Below the pieces are notes generated by a model. That model did no database searches. It saw only the letters and a list, made by a program, of their open reading frames with translations, and was not told where the DNA came from. A program made the position numbers and the translations under genes. Below, piece after piece: positions 28,042 to 38,479 of a stretch of DNA of 64,000 bases; positions within the stretch are counted from its first letter, which is position 1; the number at the start of each line of letters is the position of its first letter. Where the stretch lies: NCBI GenBank assembly GCA_002753155.1, contig PDZW01000003.1, positions 1-64,000 on the forward strand. Reading direction: 5' to 3'. Origin of the DNA: Alphaproteobacteria bacterium WMHbin7. Lineage in GTDB: Bacteria > Pseudomonadota > Alphaproteobacteria > Rhodospirillales > WMHbin7.

Positions 28042-29202
28042 TCAATGTACGAACAGATGCACCTCGGGCGAGGTGGCGCTGTTGCTGGAGGATGCCGTCA
28101 TGCGCACCCGAGTTGAAGGCAGACCCATATTGCTAAGCGAACGCATGACCTGATCGGCATTGCGCTTTGACATCGACGAGGTCAGTGCCGGCTGTGACAC
28201 GACGCCCGGCGTCGGGCTGATGGCCACCAGATCGAATGTGGCGTTGGGCTTGCGCTCAAGCGCCCGGCTGACCGCCGTGTAAAGCTGCTGCTCGTAGGCC
28301 ACGTTCTGATGGTCGAACTTGATGACCATCAAAGGCTTTCCACCTGCCACGGGGGCCGCATCGGCCACCGGGACGGAAACTTGCGGAATGGCGCTGCGGT
28401 TCGCCAGGCTGGTTCCGTAGAACTGGCCGTTCTTGACCGCGATGGCCAGCAGATTGAGGTTGCTGCGCTCGTTGCCGAGATAAGACTGCTGGCGGGTGAT
28501 GTCCTGCGACAGTTCGGTCAGCACGCGCTCGATCAGAACCACCGTACGATTGGTTTCATCCTCAAGCACGGTCAATTGGCGATGATCCTCGTCCACGGCG
28601 CCGGAAAGCCCGCGGGTGGCGCGCACCGTATCCAGAAGATAGGCCGCCATGGTAGCGCCCTGGGTGGTGTCGTTGGCCAGGGCGTTCATGCGGGCGATGT
28701 CGTCGTTGATCTTGTCCAATTCGACCGAAGCCGAATTCCACTGCTGCAGCAGAATTGGATTGCCCGGCGTGGTGCCGACCTGAAGACGGGCGTTAATCGC
28801 CGACAGCGTCCCGTGATAAAGCTGCGAATCCTGCACCGTCTGGGCGCGGACCTGATGCAGCTTCTCGTTCATCTGCAGCATGTTGCCCTGAAGCTGGGTC
28901 AGATCGCCGCGCAACTGCGAGGCCTTCTGCCCGACATGGGTGCCGGTGGGCTGACCTGGCGTGACGCCGGGGGCCTCGAATGTGGTCGAACTGAGGGGCG
29001 GCGCACCAGAAACCGCGGTCGGCGCAGCCGTCACTTGCGCCCTGGCGGGCTGCTGGGCGGGCTGGTCGGACGATGCCTCGCCTGTCGGTTCGCTTCCGGT
29101 CAAAGACGGAAACAGGGCATCGGACGCAAAAGAACATCCCCCAAGCGCAAGCGCTGTCGTCAGGATGGCTGCCGTGACATTTGATCGGGCCATTGTTGTC
29201 AT
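28042..29202 (-). CDS. lipoprotein with coiled coil and OmpA-like C-terminal region
   Basis: A 386-residue exported protein. The lipobox LALGGC puts the lipidated cysteine at residue 23. A low-complexity Ala/Pro/Thr linker (about 30-90) leads to a long helical coiled-coil part (about 95-260), and residues 280-386 look like an OmpA/TolR-type fold (YEQQLYTAVSRALERKP, SKRNADQVMRSL). It could tether the envelope to peptidoglycan. The OmpA signature is weak, so the call rests on pattern. Single gene, upstream of manC on the same strand. Confidence 0.65.
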   Translation of the reverse strand: MTTMARSNVTAAILTTALALGGCSFASDALFPSLTGSEPTGEASSDQPAQQPARAQVTAAPTAVSGAPPLSSTTFEAPGVTPGQPTGTHVGQKASQLRGDLTQLQGNMLQMNEKLHQVRAQTVQDSQLYHGTLSAINARLQVGTTPGNPILLQQWNSASVELDKINDDIARMNALANDTTQGATMAAYLLDTVRATRGLSGAVDEDHRQLTVLEDETNRTVVLIERVLTELSQDITRQQSYLGNERSNLNLLAIAVKNGQFYGTSLANRSAIPQVSVPVADAAPVAGGKPLMVIKFDHQNVAYEQQLYTAVSRALERKPNATFDLVAISPTPGVVSQPALTSSMSKRNADQVMRSLSNMGLPSTRVRMTASSSNSATSPEVHLFVH

Positions 29203-29448
29203 TCACCTTGGTAGCCAAACAGCTCATGCCGCCGTTCTTTAAGAATCGTTCCCCGGCATGAAATCGCAGGGAGTTTACCCACATCCCCCCCGCTCCGACA
29301 AGCTGGAATTCTGGCCCTCCCGGGGATTTTTCTTGAATTTCAGGCGATCAGGCGCCTTGGAATCGGTGAAAACAAGACGGCCATGCGTCAATCGGGGGTG
29401 GTTTTCTCTTGACCGGGCACGGGTCCTGGCGTATCTCACCCCCCTCGC
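29203..29448. other. intergenic region between lipoprotein gene and tRNA-Arg
   Basis: No convincing gene. The lipoprotein promoter reads left and the tRNA promoter reads right. I see no clear repeat or operator. Confidence 0.4.
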
Positions 29449-29525
29449 GCACCCGTAGCTCAACTGGATAGAGCACTAGACTACGAATCTGGGGGTTGGG
29501 AGTTCGAATCTCTCCGGGTGCGCCA
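29449..29525 (+). tRNA. tRNA-Arg(ACG)
   Basis: A complete 77-nt tRNA with encoded CCA. Acceptor GCACCCG (29449-29455) pairs with CGGGTGC (29515-29521). The D-arm has AGCTCAACTGGATAGAGC, the anticodon loop is CTACGAA and the T-loop TTCGAAT. The A34 wobble base would be edited to inosine and read CGU, CGC and CGA. Confidence 0.97.
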
Positions 29526-29533
29526 AAAAATTC

Positions 29534-29569
29534 AAGGGCTTAGATCAAAATCGGGCTAAGCCCTTTTTC
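29534..29569 (+). terminator. rho-independent terminator of tRNA-Arg
   Basis: A perfect 10-bp stem AAGGGCTTAG / CTAAGCCCTT (29534-29543 with 29556-29565) followed by a T-run, starting 9 bp after the tRNA. Confidence 0.92.
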
Positions 29570-29661
29570 TTTCGCCGAGGCCAGATCGCCTGATCGGGAA
29601 GGGAAGGGGGGAGAGCCCCTGGACATTCAACCCTTTGAAAGACAGGGCTTGCTTTGGCCCC

Positions 29662-29868
29662 TCAAGCCGGTGGCGCCGAGAGGGTGCCATCCCGTTTCTC
29701 TCTCTGGGTTATTGCCATAAATCCAGCGACACAGATGACCCCCAGCGTTACGACCACAGTCACCCCAACAACGGGCCCCACCATGACGGAAAGAGGCGCT
29801 CCGAACAGAGCGGCGACAGCGCTTTTGGAACTGAGAAGCTTGACCAAGGCCATTGACGAGCTTTCCAT
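29662..29868 (-). CDS. small hydrophobic membrane protein, unknown
   Basis: 68 residues. A hydrophobic stretch of about 35 residues (AALFGAPLSVMVGPVVGVTV onward) makes one long or two short membrane helices, followed by a charged tail TQREKRDG. A strong Shine-Dalgarno (GGAGG, four bases before the ATG at 29866-29868) argues that it is real. No family recognised; it stands alone after the tRNA on the opposite strand. Confidence 0.6.
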   Translation of the reverse strand: MESSSMALVKLLSSKSAVAALFGAPLSVMVGPVVGVTVVVTLGVICVAGFMAITQREKRDGTLSAPPA

Positions 29869-30106
29869 AGAACCTCCGCGGATGAATATGCTTAAAGTAA
29901 AAAATTCCAGCGTTTCTCTCTTTTAGGTAAGCGCTCTTACTGTTTTTTACAAGTGGCTCCCCGTCCCGAGCCTTAATAAACACGTACGTCTTGTTGTATG
30001 CTTGGTCTCAGGTGGTTGTCGAATCTGCTTTAATGAATTCTTAATAAATGAAACAATCAAGGGGATGGGCGTGAATTTTTTCCTTGTACCTATGGCGGAG
30101 GAACCG

Positions 30107-30541
30107 ATGAGTAAGCTGATTGACCAGATGATGACTCTTGTCGCTCCGAATGCGCCCCAATATCACAGGATGCCAAAGACTTCGCGAATCGTAAAAACGG
30201 TTTCCCCAGGGACGAAAAAGCAATCGGCGCCATCCGAACAGGTCCGCGGGTTGGAAGCCAGGGTCAGGAAATTGGAGGCCCAGCTTAAGTCGGCAAATAA
30301 TGAATTGAACAAGAAGAAGGCGACCTCTGCGGCGCTTTTGGCGCAGGCCAACGCCATGAAGAATGCCTTGAAGGTCGTTGATCCGGGTAGTCGGCTTTTG
30401 GGGCCAACCAAGGAAGTCTGGCGAAGCGGCGTTCTTGCAGGCCAACCCAAGACGGGGCTGCGGCTCATCTGGGAGCGGGCATTCGATGCGACGGCCAAGG
30501 AACTGGGGGTCGAGAATCCACTGTCGATGCGGCAGACTTGA
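30107..30541 (+). CDS. coiled-coil protein, unknown; first gene of orphan trio
   Basis: 144 residues, basic, no signal peptide. A predicted coiled coil spans about 43-80 (GLEARVRKLEAQLKSANNEL). The C-terminal part (about 95-144) ends in AFDATAKELGVENPLS. The ATG at 30107 has GGAGG five bases upstream; earlier ATGs in frame lack this. It starts a rightward group of three genes with gaps of 33 and about 100 bp. I do not recognise a family. Confidence 0.6.
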   Translation: MSKLIDQMMTLVAPNAPQYHRMPKTSRIVKTVSPGTKKQSAPSEQVRGLEARVRKLEAQLKSANNELNKKKATSAALLAQANAMKNALKVVDPGSRLLGPTKEVWRSGVLAGQPKTGLRLIWERAFDATAKELGVENPLSMRQT

Positions 30542-30574
30542 CCTGTGTTCAAGGCAAGCGTCAGGGACTAGATA

Positions 30575-30913
30575 ATGGCTGAAAAGTCCACAGAACAGCA
30601 TACCATCGCCGTGAAGGGTGATGACGGGATCGCATCGCCCAAAGTGCCGGATAGCGAACTGATGCAGGGACTTGTTCATGTCATGCTGCAAGAAGAGAAA
30701 CGAGAGCGCGAGGATCTGGTGCGCAATCTGTTCGAATCGATCGGCAGCCTCAAGGCCCGCAACAGCAAGCGGCCCTCTTCGGCGGAAACTTTCTCCAGCC
30801 AGAATCCATCCCGCGCATCGGTCTCCATCACACCGGCTCAACGGGCATTCAAACGCACAACGCTTGGGGATCAAGCCGCACTGCTAAGTGCGTTTCGACC
30901 TAAAGAAAGATAG
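30575..30913 (+). CDS. small hydrophilic protein, unknown; second gene of orphan trio
   Basis: 112 residues without a signal or membrane segment. A charged helix around residues 32-62 (HVMLQEEKREREDLVRNLF) could form a coiled coil with the first protein of the trio; the C-terminal half is Ser/Arg-rich and probably disordered. No family recognised. Confidence 0.55.
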   Translation: MAEKSTEQHTIAVKGDDGIASPKVPDSELMQGLVHVMLQEEKREREDLVRNLFESIGSLKARNSKRPSSAETFSSQNPSRASVSITPAQRAFKRTTLGDQAALLSAFRPKER

Positions 30914-31014
30914 CCCACTGTCGCGCCTTGATCCGCGCTTTGCGTCTGAAGAAGCATTATTGTGCTATCATCTTCGTCGATTGGCATCTTCCAGGAAATA
31001 AGGGGCATCGCGCG

Positions 31015-31857
31015 ATGACGCTCGTAAACAGGTCGGGTTGGGCAAAAACGCCCGAAGAGACCGTGGACTGGGAGCAGGTTTTTGAAGCGCCAGAAAACGG
31101 ATTGATCGCCCTTCTTTCCAAGGCGCATTCCCCGCAAGCGCTGCGCCAGATCACCATGTTGATTATCCAGCAACTCTACATTCGAAAGGACGACCCGGCA
31201 GAAGTCGCCCGTTTTACCAAGGAGTTGGGGACGCTTATTCCCGATGACTTGCCTGCGGTCAGCCTGCCCCACATCGTGGTGGCGGTTACAGACATTCTTC
31301 GGAACATCAAAAACTATCGCATCAACAAGGCGGCAGAGTTCGCACGGGAAAAAGCCAGAGAGCGGGTGCAAAAGAGCAGGGACGGCAAGGAAGTCGGCAA
31401 GTCGGACGCGGCAATCGCAAGGCGGCGCGAGGCCGAGCGGACAGCCGATCGCAAGCGCAAACGCTTTCGCATGTTTGCCGTGGCAGCATCGCTTGTGGCA
31501 CTCGCCGTTGTTGGGGGGATCGTCTACAAGATGGGCTCTGTTCCTGACCTTGAGAAAAAGCTGGAGCCCAACCGGCTGCTGGTTCAGCAAATGACCGAAG
31601 CGGCCAAGACCAGGAAGGCGACCGGCCCGAATGCCTTTGGCGGCAAAATTGGGGTTGATATCGTGTCGGATCGTGCTGCGGTGACCGTCGATGGCATTCC
31701 CCAGGATGCCTGTATGAGCGTTTCCTGGGTTCTTCTGAACCGTGGATTCATTGCGATCAACGGCAAGACCTCGAACAAATTCGGTCCAACCGTCATCAAG
31801 GAGCTTTGTTCGCTTTCTGGCGGTTTGACGACGATCACTTGGGTTTCCGTCCAGTGA
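31015..31857 (+). CDS. membrane protein with type IVb-pilin-like C-terminal domain; third gene of orphan trio
   Basis: 280 residues. Residues 1-110 are a helical cytoplasmic part of unknown type, 110-150 a very basic, charged segment, and about 153-171 the single membrane helix. The periplasmic part has the layout of PilS/type IVb pilin heads: NAFGGKIGVDIVSD, then V-DGIPQDACMSV, FIAINGK, and CSLSGGLTTITW, with two cysteines (233 and 265) placed for the usual disulfide. True pilins have the helix at the N-terminus, so this is a pilin-like head on a signalling or docking protein. The ATG at 31015 follows AGGGGC. Confidence 0.65.
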   Translation: MTLVNRSGWAKTPEETVDWEQVFEAPENGLIALLSKAHSPQALRQITMLIIQQLYIRKDDPAEVARFTKELGTLIPDDLPAVSLPHIVVAVTDILRNIKNYRINKAAEFAREKARERVQKSRDGKEVGKSDAAIARRREAERTADRKRKRFRMFAVAASLVALAVVGGIVYKMGSVPDLEKKLEPNRLLVQQMTEAAKTRKATGPNAFGGKIGVDIVSDRAAVTVDGIPQDACMSVSWVLLNRGFIAINGKTSNKFGPTVIKELCSLSGGLTTITWVSVQ

Positions 31858-32161
31858 CGGATCATTCCTGATTTTTTTGGCTCCTCGAGACGATAAATGG
31901 AAATAGGCAAACATGATTCCTCACCCTGAGGAGCCTGCGGCGCACAGGCGTCTCGAAGGGTGGGCAGGGGAAATACCGAGAATAGACAGATATTCATCCT
32001 TCGAGACGGGCCTTCGGCCCTCTTCAGGATGAGGTGAAATTCACCTCGGCCATCTGGCTCAGTTCCAAATCACACGTCGAAGAGCCATTTTTTTATACAT
32101 TCCAATCTGCCGCTCGGCTACTATCCCGGCCGGTAATGATCCATGGCGGAAGGATAGAGAC
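31858..32161. repeat. intergenic region with inverted pair of alphaproteobacterial repeats
   Basis: This 304-bp gap holds two inverted copies of one roughly 42-bp module: 31919-31962 (CCTCACCCTGAGGAG to GTCTCGAAGGGTG) and 31995-32034, its reverse complement with differences. This is a common palindromic intergenic repeat in Alphaproteobacteria. The rest contains the rubrerythrin promoter region. No gene is seen. Confidence 0.75.
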
Positions 32162-32662
32162 ATGAGCACGCAGGAAAATCTTAAGGAAGCCTTTGCCGGC
32201 GAAAGCCAGGCCAATCGCAAGTATTTGGCCTTTGGCGAGCAGGCCGCCCGCGACGGCAAGGCCATGGTGGCCAAGCTGTTTCGCGCCGTTGCCGCTGCCG
32301 AGACCTTGCATGCGCATGCCCATCTCAGGGCCATGGACGGGGTCAAGGATACGCTAGCCAATTTAAAGGAAGCCATGGCGGGCGAAGCGCATGAAGTCGC
32401 CCACATGTATCCGCCCATGCTGGCCACCGCCATCGCCGAAGGCCATAAGCGCGCCGAGCGCTCGATGTCTTATGCGTTGGAGGTCGAGAAGGTGCATTTT
32501 GGCTTGTTCCAGCAGGCTTTGTCCGCCGTTCAGGCCGGAGAGGATTTGGCGCCGGATGCCGTGCGCATTTGTCCGGTCTGCGGCCATACGGTGATCGGAG
32601 ATGCTCCGGATGAATGTCCGGTCTGCAAGGTCAAGGGCGATAAATTCACAGAGATCTCCTGA
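32162..32662 (+). CDS. rbr: rubrerythrin
   Basis: A 166-residue non-haem iron protein that reduces hydrogen peroxide under low oxygen. The four-helix di-iron domain (about 1-130) has ESQANRKYLAF, ETLHAHAHL, and EVAHMYPPM; the C-terminal rubredoxin-like centre has CPVCGHT and CPVCKVKGDKF (four cysteines). The ATG at 32162 follows GGAAGGA. A single gene that fits the oxygen-stress theme of the window. Confidence 0.95.
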   Translation: MSTQENLKEAFAGESQANRKYLAFGEQAARDGKAMVAKLFRAVAAAETLHAHAHLRAMDGVKDTLANLKEAMAGEAHEVAHMYPPMLATAIAEGHKRAERSMSYALEVEKVHFGLFQQALSAVQAGEDLAPDAVRICPVCGHTVIGDAPDECPVCKVKGDKFTEIS

Positions 32663-32756
32663 TCGGGTCGAGCCGGGCCTTCCTGCCGGATGAAAAAAAA
32701 CGCCAGCCAAATGTGACAGGATTGTTCCTGATTCGCCGCCAATTGACTGTTGTTTC

Positions 32757-34208
32757 TTGTGGAAAATCAGTCGGATTTTCTTCTCTCAGGCCCATGATTT
32801 GCTATACTCGCATTGGGTGAAGCCGCCCCATCTTGCGAGATGGAAGGCGACGGACGTGGCGGCAGAACAATCGCCACAGGGAGCGAGCGGCGTGGGGAAG
32901 AAGGGCGACGACAGTCTGACCGATATCGTGATCGATGCCTTGACGGGGATCGATCAAGGCATCAGCGTCTTCGACAAGGACATGCGCCTTCTGTTGTGGA
33001 ACCGGCGCATGCTTGAACTGCTCGATCTGCCCGACGATCTTCTCTATCGCGGCTATCCTCTGATCAATCTTCTCAGATTCAATGCATCCAGAGGCGAGTA
33101 CGGCGAGGGCGATGTGGAAACCCTGGTTGCCAACCGCATGCAGGCCATTCGTCATTTTGAGGCGCATCGCTATCAGCGCCGTCGCCCCAATGGCGTGGTG
33201 ATCGAGATTTCCGGTCGCCCGCTGCCCTCGGGCGGTTTTGTCAGCACCTTTACCGATGTTTCCGAGCGCAGCCTGCGCGAAGAGGAGCTTGAGCGCCGGG
33301 TCGCCGAACGCACGGCCAGGATCGAGGAGAATGAAAAGCGCTTCCGCGATTTTGCCGAAGCGGCGTCTGAATGGTTCTGGGAAATGGACGCCGCCTTGCG
33401 CTTTACCTTCATCTCGAAACGCTATTTCGATTTGAGCGGCGTTGAGCCCAAGGATGTGATCGGTCGCACCCGTCTGGAATTTGCCCGCCAGCGGCTGATG
33501 GGCGATGAAGCCGAGAAATGGGCGGCCCATATTTCCGATCTGGAAAGCCATCGGCCATTCCGCGAATTCGATTATGCCATTGCCAAGCCGGATGGCGGAA
33601 AGCTGCATATCCGCATCAGCGGCGTTCCTGTTTTCGACAGGGATTTGAATTTCGCGGGCTATCGCGGCAGCGGCACCGATGTGACGCGCGAGAAGACATT
33701 GGCCGAGGAAATCCTGCGCCAAGCCAAGACCGATCCCTTGACCGGCTTTGCCAATCGACGGGCCTTTTACGAGGTGGCATCGCTGGAGTCAGAGCGCGCC
33801 GCCAGATATTCGCGCCCCATGGTGGCGATGATGATCGATCTCGATCACTTCAAACGCATCAACGATAATTATGGGCATGATGGCGGCGATCTGGCTCTTA
33901 AACAATTTGCCGAAATATGCAAATCCCTGATCCGCAAAAACGATCTGATGGGGCGCATCGGCGGCGAGGAATTTGCGCTTTTGCTTCCGGAAACCGATAT
34001 GGACGGAGCACTTGAGGCGGCGCGCAAGCTGCGCCAGCAGATTTCTCAGGCCGTGGTTAAGCATGGCAATCTCAGATTCTTCTTTACCATCAGCATCGGC
34101 ATCGCCGAATTGAAGAGCGATCTCGACGATATGATGAAGCGGGCCGATCTGGCCCTCTACGAAGCCAAGGCCCAGGGGCGCAACCGCGAGTGTGTGGCGG
34201 CGTCGTGA
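32757..34208 (+). CDS. PAS-PAS-GGDEF diguanylate cyclase
   Basis: Up to 483 residues with no membrane segment. A PAS_7-like domain (about 55-170, IDQGISVFDKDMRLLLWNRR), a short coiled coil, a second PAS (about 195-310, SEWFWEMDAALRFTFISKR), and a GGDEF domain (about 320-480). The active site is GGEEF and the RKND motif five residues before it is the inhibitory I-site, so it should make c-di-GMP with feedback control. The start is unsure: the longest frame begins with TTG at 32757, and GTG at about 32817 or 32853 are alternatives. Confidence 0.88.
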   Translation: MWKISRIFFSQAHDLLYSHWVKPPHLARWKATDVAAEQSPQGASGVGKKGDDSLTDIVIDALTGIDQGISVFDKDMRLLLWNRRMLELLDLPDDLLYRGYPLINLLRFNASRGEYGEGDVETLVANRMQAIRHFEAHRYQRRRPNGVVIEISGRPLPSGGFVSTFTDVSERSLREEELERRVAERTARIEENEKRFRDFAEAASEWFWEMDAALRFTFISKRYFDLSGVEPKDVIGRTRLEFARQRLMGDEAEKWAAHISDLESHRPFREFDYAIAKPDGGKLHIRISGVPVFDRDLNFAGYRGSGTDVTREKTLAEEILRQAKTDPLTGFANRRAFYEVASLESERAARYSRPMVAMMIDLDHFKRINDNYGHDGGDLALKQFAEICKSLIRKNDLMGRIGGEEFALLLPETDMDGALEAARKLRQQISQAVVKHGNLRFFFTISIGIAELKSDLDDMMKRADLALYEAKAQGRNRECVAAS

Positions 34209-34232
34209 GCTTTGAGTCATGATCCTGGCATC

Positions 34233-34463
34233 ATGACGAAGCAGCCATCCTCCTCCCGAAGTCAGCCGGTTCTCTCAAGGCCCCTTAAGCCGGGAGTCCT
34301 GCCTCCGATTGGATTGACCCCAAAGGCTGAGGGCAATCCGACATCTCCGCCCGATAAGGCGGGGCTTGCATCAGATAAAGTCTCGGAAAACGGCGGCCCC
34401 CAAGGGGTCGAGCCGACGCGGTTCGGTGATTGGGAACGCAAAGGTCGTTGCAGCGATTTCTAG
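34233..34463 (+). CDS. DUF1674 / SdhAF4-like protein
   Basis: 76 residues. The first part is Pro/Ser-rich and probably disordered; the C-terminus GGPQGVEPTRFGDWERKGRC then SDF is the signature of the DUF1674 (SDHAF4) family, which helps assemble flavinylated succinate dehydrogenase subunit A. The ATG at 34233 is preferred to a TTG at 34212; neither has a good Shine-Dalgarno. The sdh genes are not in the window. Confidence 0.82.
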   Translation: MTKQPSSSRSQPVLSRPLKPGVLPPIGLTPKAEGNPTSPPDKAGLASDKVSENGGPQGVEPTRFGDWERKGRCSDF

Positions 34464-34516
34464 CTGCGCGTATTGCATAAATTCCTCAAATGTTCTATTT
34501 ATAGCCCATGCCGCCC

Positions 34517-34547
34517 TTGACGGCAGTGCAAAAGCACGTTATATAAT
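34517..34547 (+). promoter_or_regulatory. sigma-70-like promoter of the nuclease gene
   Basis: TTGACG at 34517-34522 and TATAAT at 34542-34547 (spacer 19), or TTATAT at 34539-34544 (spacer 16). The region is AT-rich. Transcription would start around 34553, at or almost at the ATG, so the mRNA may lack a leader. Confidence 0.55.
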
Positions 34548-34552
34548 ATGTC

Positions 34553-35011
34553 ATGATTATGCATATCAAACTACGAGTAGCTGTGCCCCTGGTCTTGATT
34601 GGAGCAATTTTCAACTCGGCTGTGTGGGCGGCTGAACGTCTGGAAGGCCCCATTCCCGCCCAGGTGGTTCGCGTGGTCGATGGCGACACGCTGATGGTGC
34701 GCGCCCATATCTGGCTGGGTCAGGAGGTTGAAACCCTGGTCCGCCTTGAGGGGACGGATACGCCCGAGTTGAAGGCCCGCTGCGAGCAGGAGCGCGAGAA
34801 AGCCCTGGCGGCACGCGACTTCCTGGTGGCCCGCGTTGATGGAAAGCAGGTTCAATTGCACGATATTCTGACCGACAAATATGGCGGCAGGGTCAGGGCC
34901 CAGGTGCTGGATGAATCGGGAGCCGATCTATCGGTGGAATTGATCAAGCAGGGTCTGGCCCGGCGCTATGACGGCGGCCAGCGTCAATCCTGGTGTACGG
35001 GGGCGGAATAG
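34553..35011 (+). CDS. secreted thermonuclease-family (SNase-like) nuclease
   Basis: 152 residues with a signal peptide (cleavage near AVWAAE). The SNase fold motifs VVRVVDGDTLMV, RLEGTDTPEL and GLARRYDGG are present, including the aspartates and arginine of the calcium-dependent active site. Ca-dependent attack on DNA or RNA in the periplasm or outside is likely. Start ATG 34553 or 34559. Its 3' end overlaps the convergent glycosyltransferase gene by 28 bp. Confidence 0.85.
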   Translation: MIMHIKLRVAVPLVLIGAIFNSAVWAAERLEGPIPAQVVRVVDGDTLMVRAHIWLGQEVETLVRLEGTDTPELKARCEQEREKALAARDFLVARVDGKQVQLHDILTDKYGGRVRAQVLDESGADLSVELIKQGLARRYDGGQRQSWCTGAE

Positions 35012-36228
35012 CGAAGCAGAGTTTGGCCTCCTTGCGCCTGCCTTGTCGCTTCCGTTTCCTTGTCGAGCAGAAGAAGGGCGGGCTCCGTGGGCCAGCTTGT
35101 CAAAGGCATCGGCCGAAAGCGCACCAGATCGGCCGCGTCAGAGGCAATTTCAGCAGGAAGCGAGGGGTCGATATAAAGGGGCAGGGGGAAGAGCGTTTTG
35201 CGCTGAACTTCCTGAAGCTGCTCGTACATGGCGGCTCGCGTCATCAGATCGGGTTGGCTTGCGGGCAAAACGGCCATGCTGGAAAATATTTTCGGATCGA
35301 TCCCTTGCATGACGAAATCTTGCACCTGACGGCGGCGTGTCTCGGGCGCGTGGCGGGCCAGATATTCCTTCTGTCCGGCCCTTGCAAGATCAAGGGCGTC
35401 GAGTGGGCGCGCCAGCAGGAGTTTCAGCAACGCCAGCAAATCATCGGCGTCATCGTAAAATGCTAGGTGGCGTCCATCCTGGAAGAGCTGCTCAAGCCCG
35501 GCCTGGGGCGAAAGCCGGTCGGTGACCAGGCAGCCGCCCGCCGCCAGAACTTCGAAGACGCGCATATTGATGTCGCCATTGAGGCTGCAATTAAAGACGA
35601 TCTGCGCCTCGCCATAAAGCCTGGCGGCGTCCTCTGGCTCGGCCTGTCCTTCGATCAGGGGAAGCCCTGCCTGCTTGATGGCATCAAGAAGATAGCGCCG
35701 CCTGGGGTGGAAATCTCCGGCTTGACCCAGAAACAGCACGGTCGGCTCGCGCACCGCTTTGAAAGGCTGGGTATGACCCGCCACGTTGAAATTGGGAATG
35801 AGGGCGACCGGGCATCGCGCCAATTCCTCGAACCAATGAGCGAAATGAGCCCCGTGGGTGACGATGACGCCGTCGAAATTTTCCTGGGCCACATAGCGCA
35901 GCATCGAGGTAAGCGGTTTCGTGCCGTGATGCAGGTCGGCGATCACCAGGAATTTGCGCCCCGGTAACCGCGCAAGCCCGATCGGCCTGGCACAACGATA
36001 GCTGGAAGCCTGGATGAAGATGAGATCGGGTGTAAATCCATCCGGCAGGCAGGCAAGCAGACTTTCTGGCGTGATGTTGCCCGCCTCGATCCGGCGGCGG
36101 ATGCGTCCATCCGCCGTGGTTCCATCTGGCATGTTGGGGCCCATCTCCACCTGATCGGCGCCAAGGCGCAAAGGCGGCATGTAGCTGGGGCTGCCATTGG
36201 TGATGTAAAGGACGCTGGGTTCGTTCAT
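34984..36228 (-). CDS. CgeB-like glycosyltransferase
   Basis: 414 residues, a GT-B type glycosyltransferase of the Glyco_trans_1_2/CgeB sort. N-terminal VLYITNGSPSYMPPL, then a nucleotide-sugar half with PTVLFLGQAGDFHPRRRYLL, and the C-terminal signature MRVFEVLAAGGCLVTDRLSP with DGRHLAFYDDADDLLALL. The sugar donor and acceptor cannot be told; exopolysaccharide or flagellin glycosylation are common roles. Single gene, downstream of a bidirectional terminator. Confidence 0.82.
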   Translation of the reverse strand: MNEPSVLYITNGSPSYMPPLRLGADQVEMGPNMPDGTTADGRIRRRIEAGNITPESLLACLPDGFTPDLIFIQASSYRCARPIGLARLPGRKFLVIADLHHGTKPLTSMLRYVAQENFDGVIVTHGAHFAHWFEELARCPVALIPNFNVAGHTQPFKAVREPTVLFLGQAGDFHPRRRYLLDAIKQAGLPLIEGQAEPEDAARLYGEAQIVFNCSLNGDINMRVFEVLAAGGCLVTDRLSPQAGLEQLFQDGRHLAFYDDADDLLALLKLLLARPLDALDLARAGQKEYLARHAPETRRRQVQDFVMQGIDPKIFSSMAVLPASQPDLMTRAAMYEQLQEVQRKTLFPLPLYIDPSLPAEIASDAADLVRFRPMPLTSWPTEPALLLLDKETEATRQAQGGQTLLRYSAPVHQD

Positions 36229-36245
36229 GTTCCCAGCATAACCAA

Positions 36246-36274
36246 AAACGGCGCAGGGATCACCCGCGCCGTTT
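36246..36274. terminator. bidirectional terminator between acs and the glycosyltransferase gene
   Basis: A perfect 9-bp stem AAACGGCGC / GCGCCGTTT (36246-36254 with 36266-36274). On the minus strand it ends in TTTTTGG, on the plus in TTTCTTCTT. It would stop acs transcripts after the repeat. Confidence 0.75.
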
Positions 36275-36300
36275 CTTCTTCATACGCTTTCGCTCTTATG

Positions 36301-36442
36301 CCGGCATGCAGAAAGAATTACGCATGCCGGTCGCGGGCAAGGCCCGCGCGCGAGCCTCCCGGCGAGCGGGAGCCAAGGGCGCACAGCGCCCGCCCGGCGC
36401 TTGAGGCCTGCATTAATCGGTCACGATTAATGCAAACGGGTA
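36301..36442 (-). repeat. dispersed 3'-UTR repeat, copy 2
   Basis: Read on the minus strand, the block starts after the acs stop (36443): 8 nt, then an 11-bp hairpin (36409-36419 with 36424-36434), then the GC-rich core shared with 11268-11345, and finally a 9-bp hairpin (36301-36309 with 36322-36330) not seen in copy 1. Within the first hairpin a C-G pair of copy 1 is an A-T pair here, so the structure is kept while the sequence changes. Confidence 0.78.
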
Positions 36443-38383
<1,941 letters not shown>

Positions 38384-38479
38384 GATTGGAAGTTCTCCCT
38401 TCGTCCTTGTGATTCTGTTGGCTCCCAGGCTTTGAATGCCCGAGCCGGTGCGGTGCAGCGATTATGCCAGGAAAAGCGC

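Noticed and set aside
31880-31895. Short GGCTCCTCGAGACG stretch as a third module of the nearby inverted repeat
   Set aside because: Shares only about 10 bases with the module arms; probably chance or a very old remnant.
29449-32161. tRNA-Arg(ACG) as integration site for the orphan genes to its right
   Set aside because: No repeat of the tRNA 3' end was found downstream and no integrase is present.
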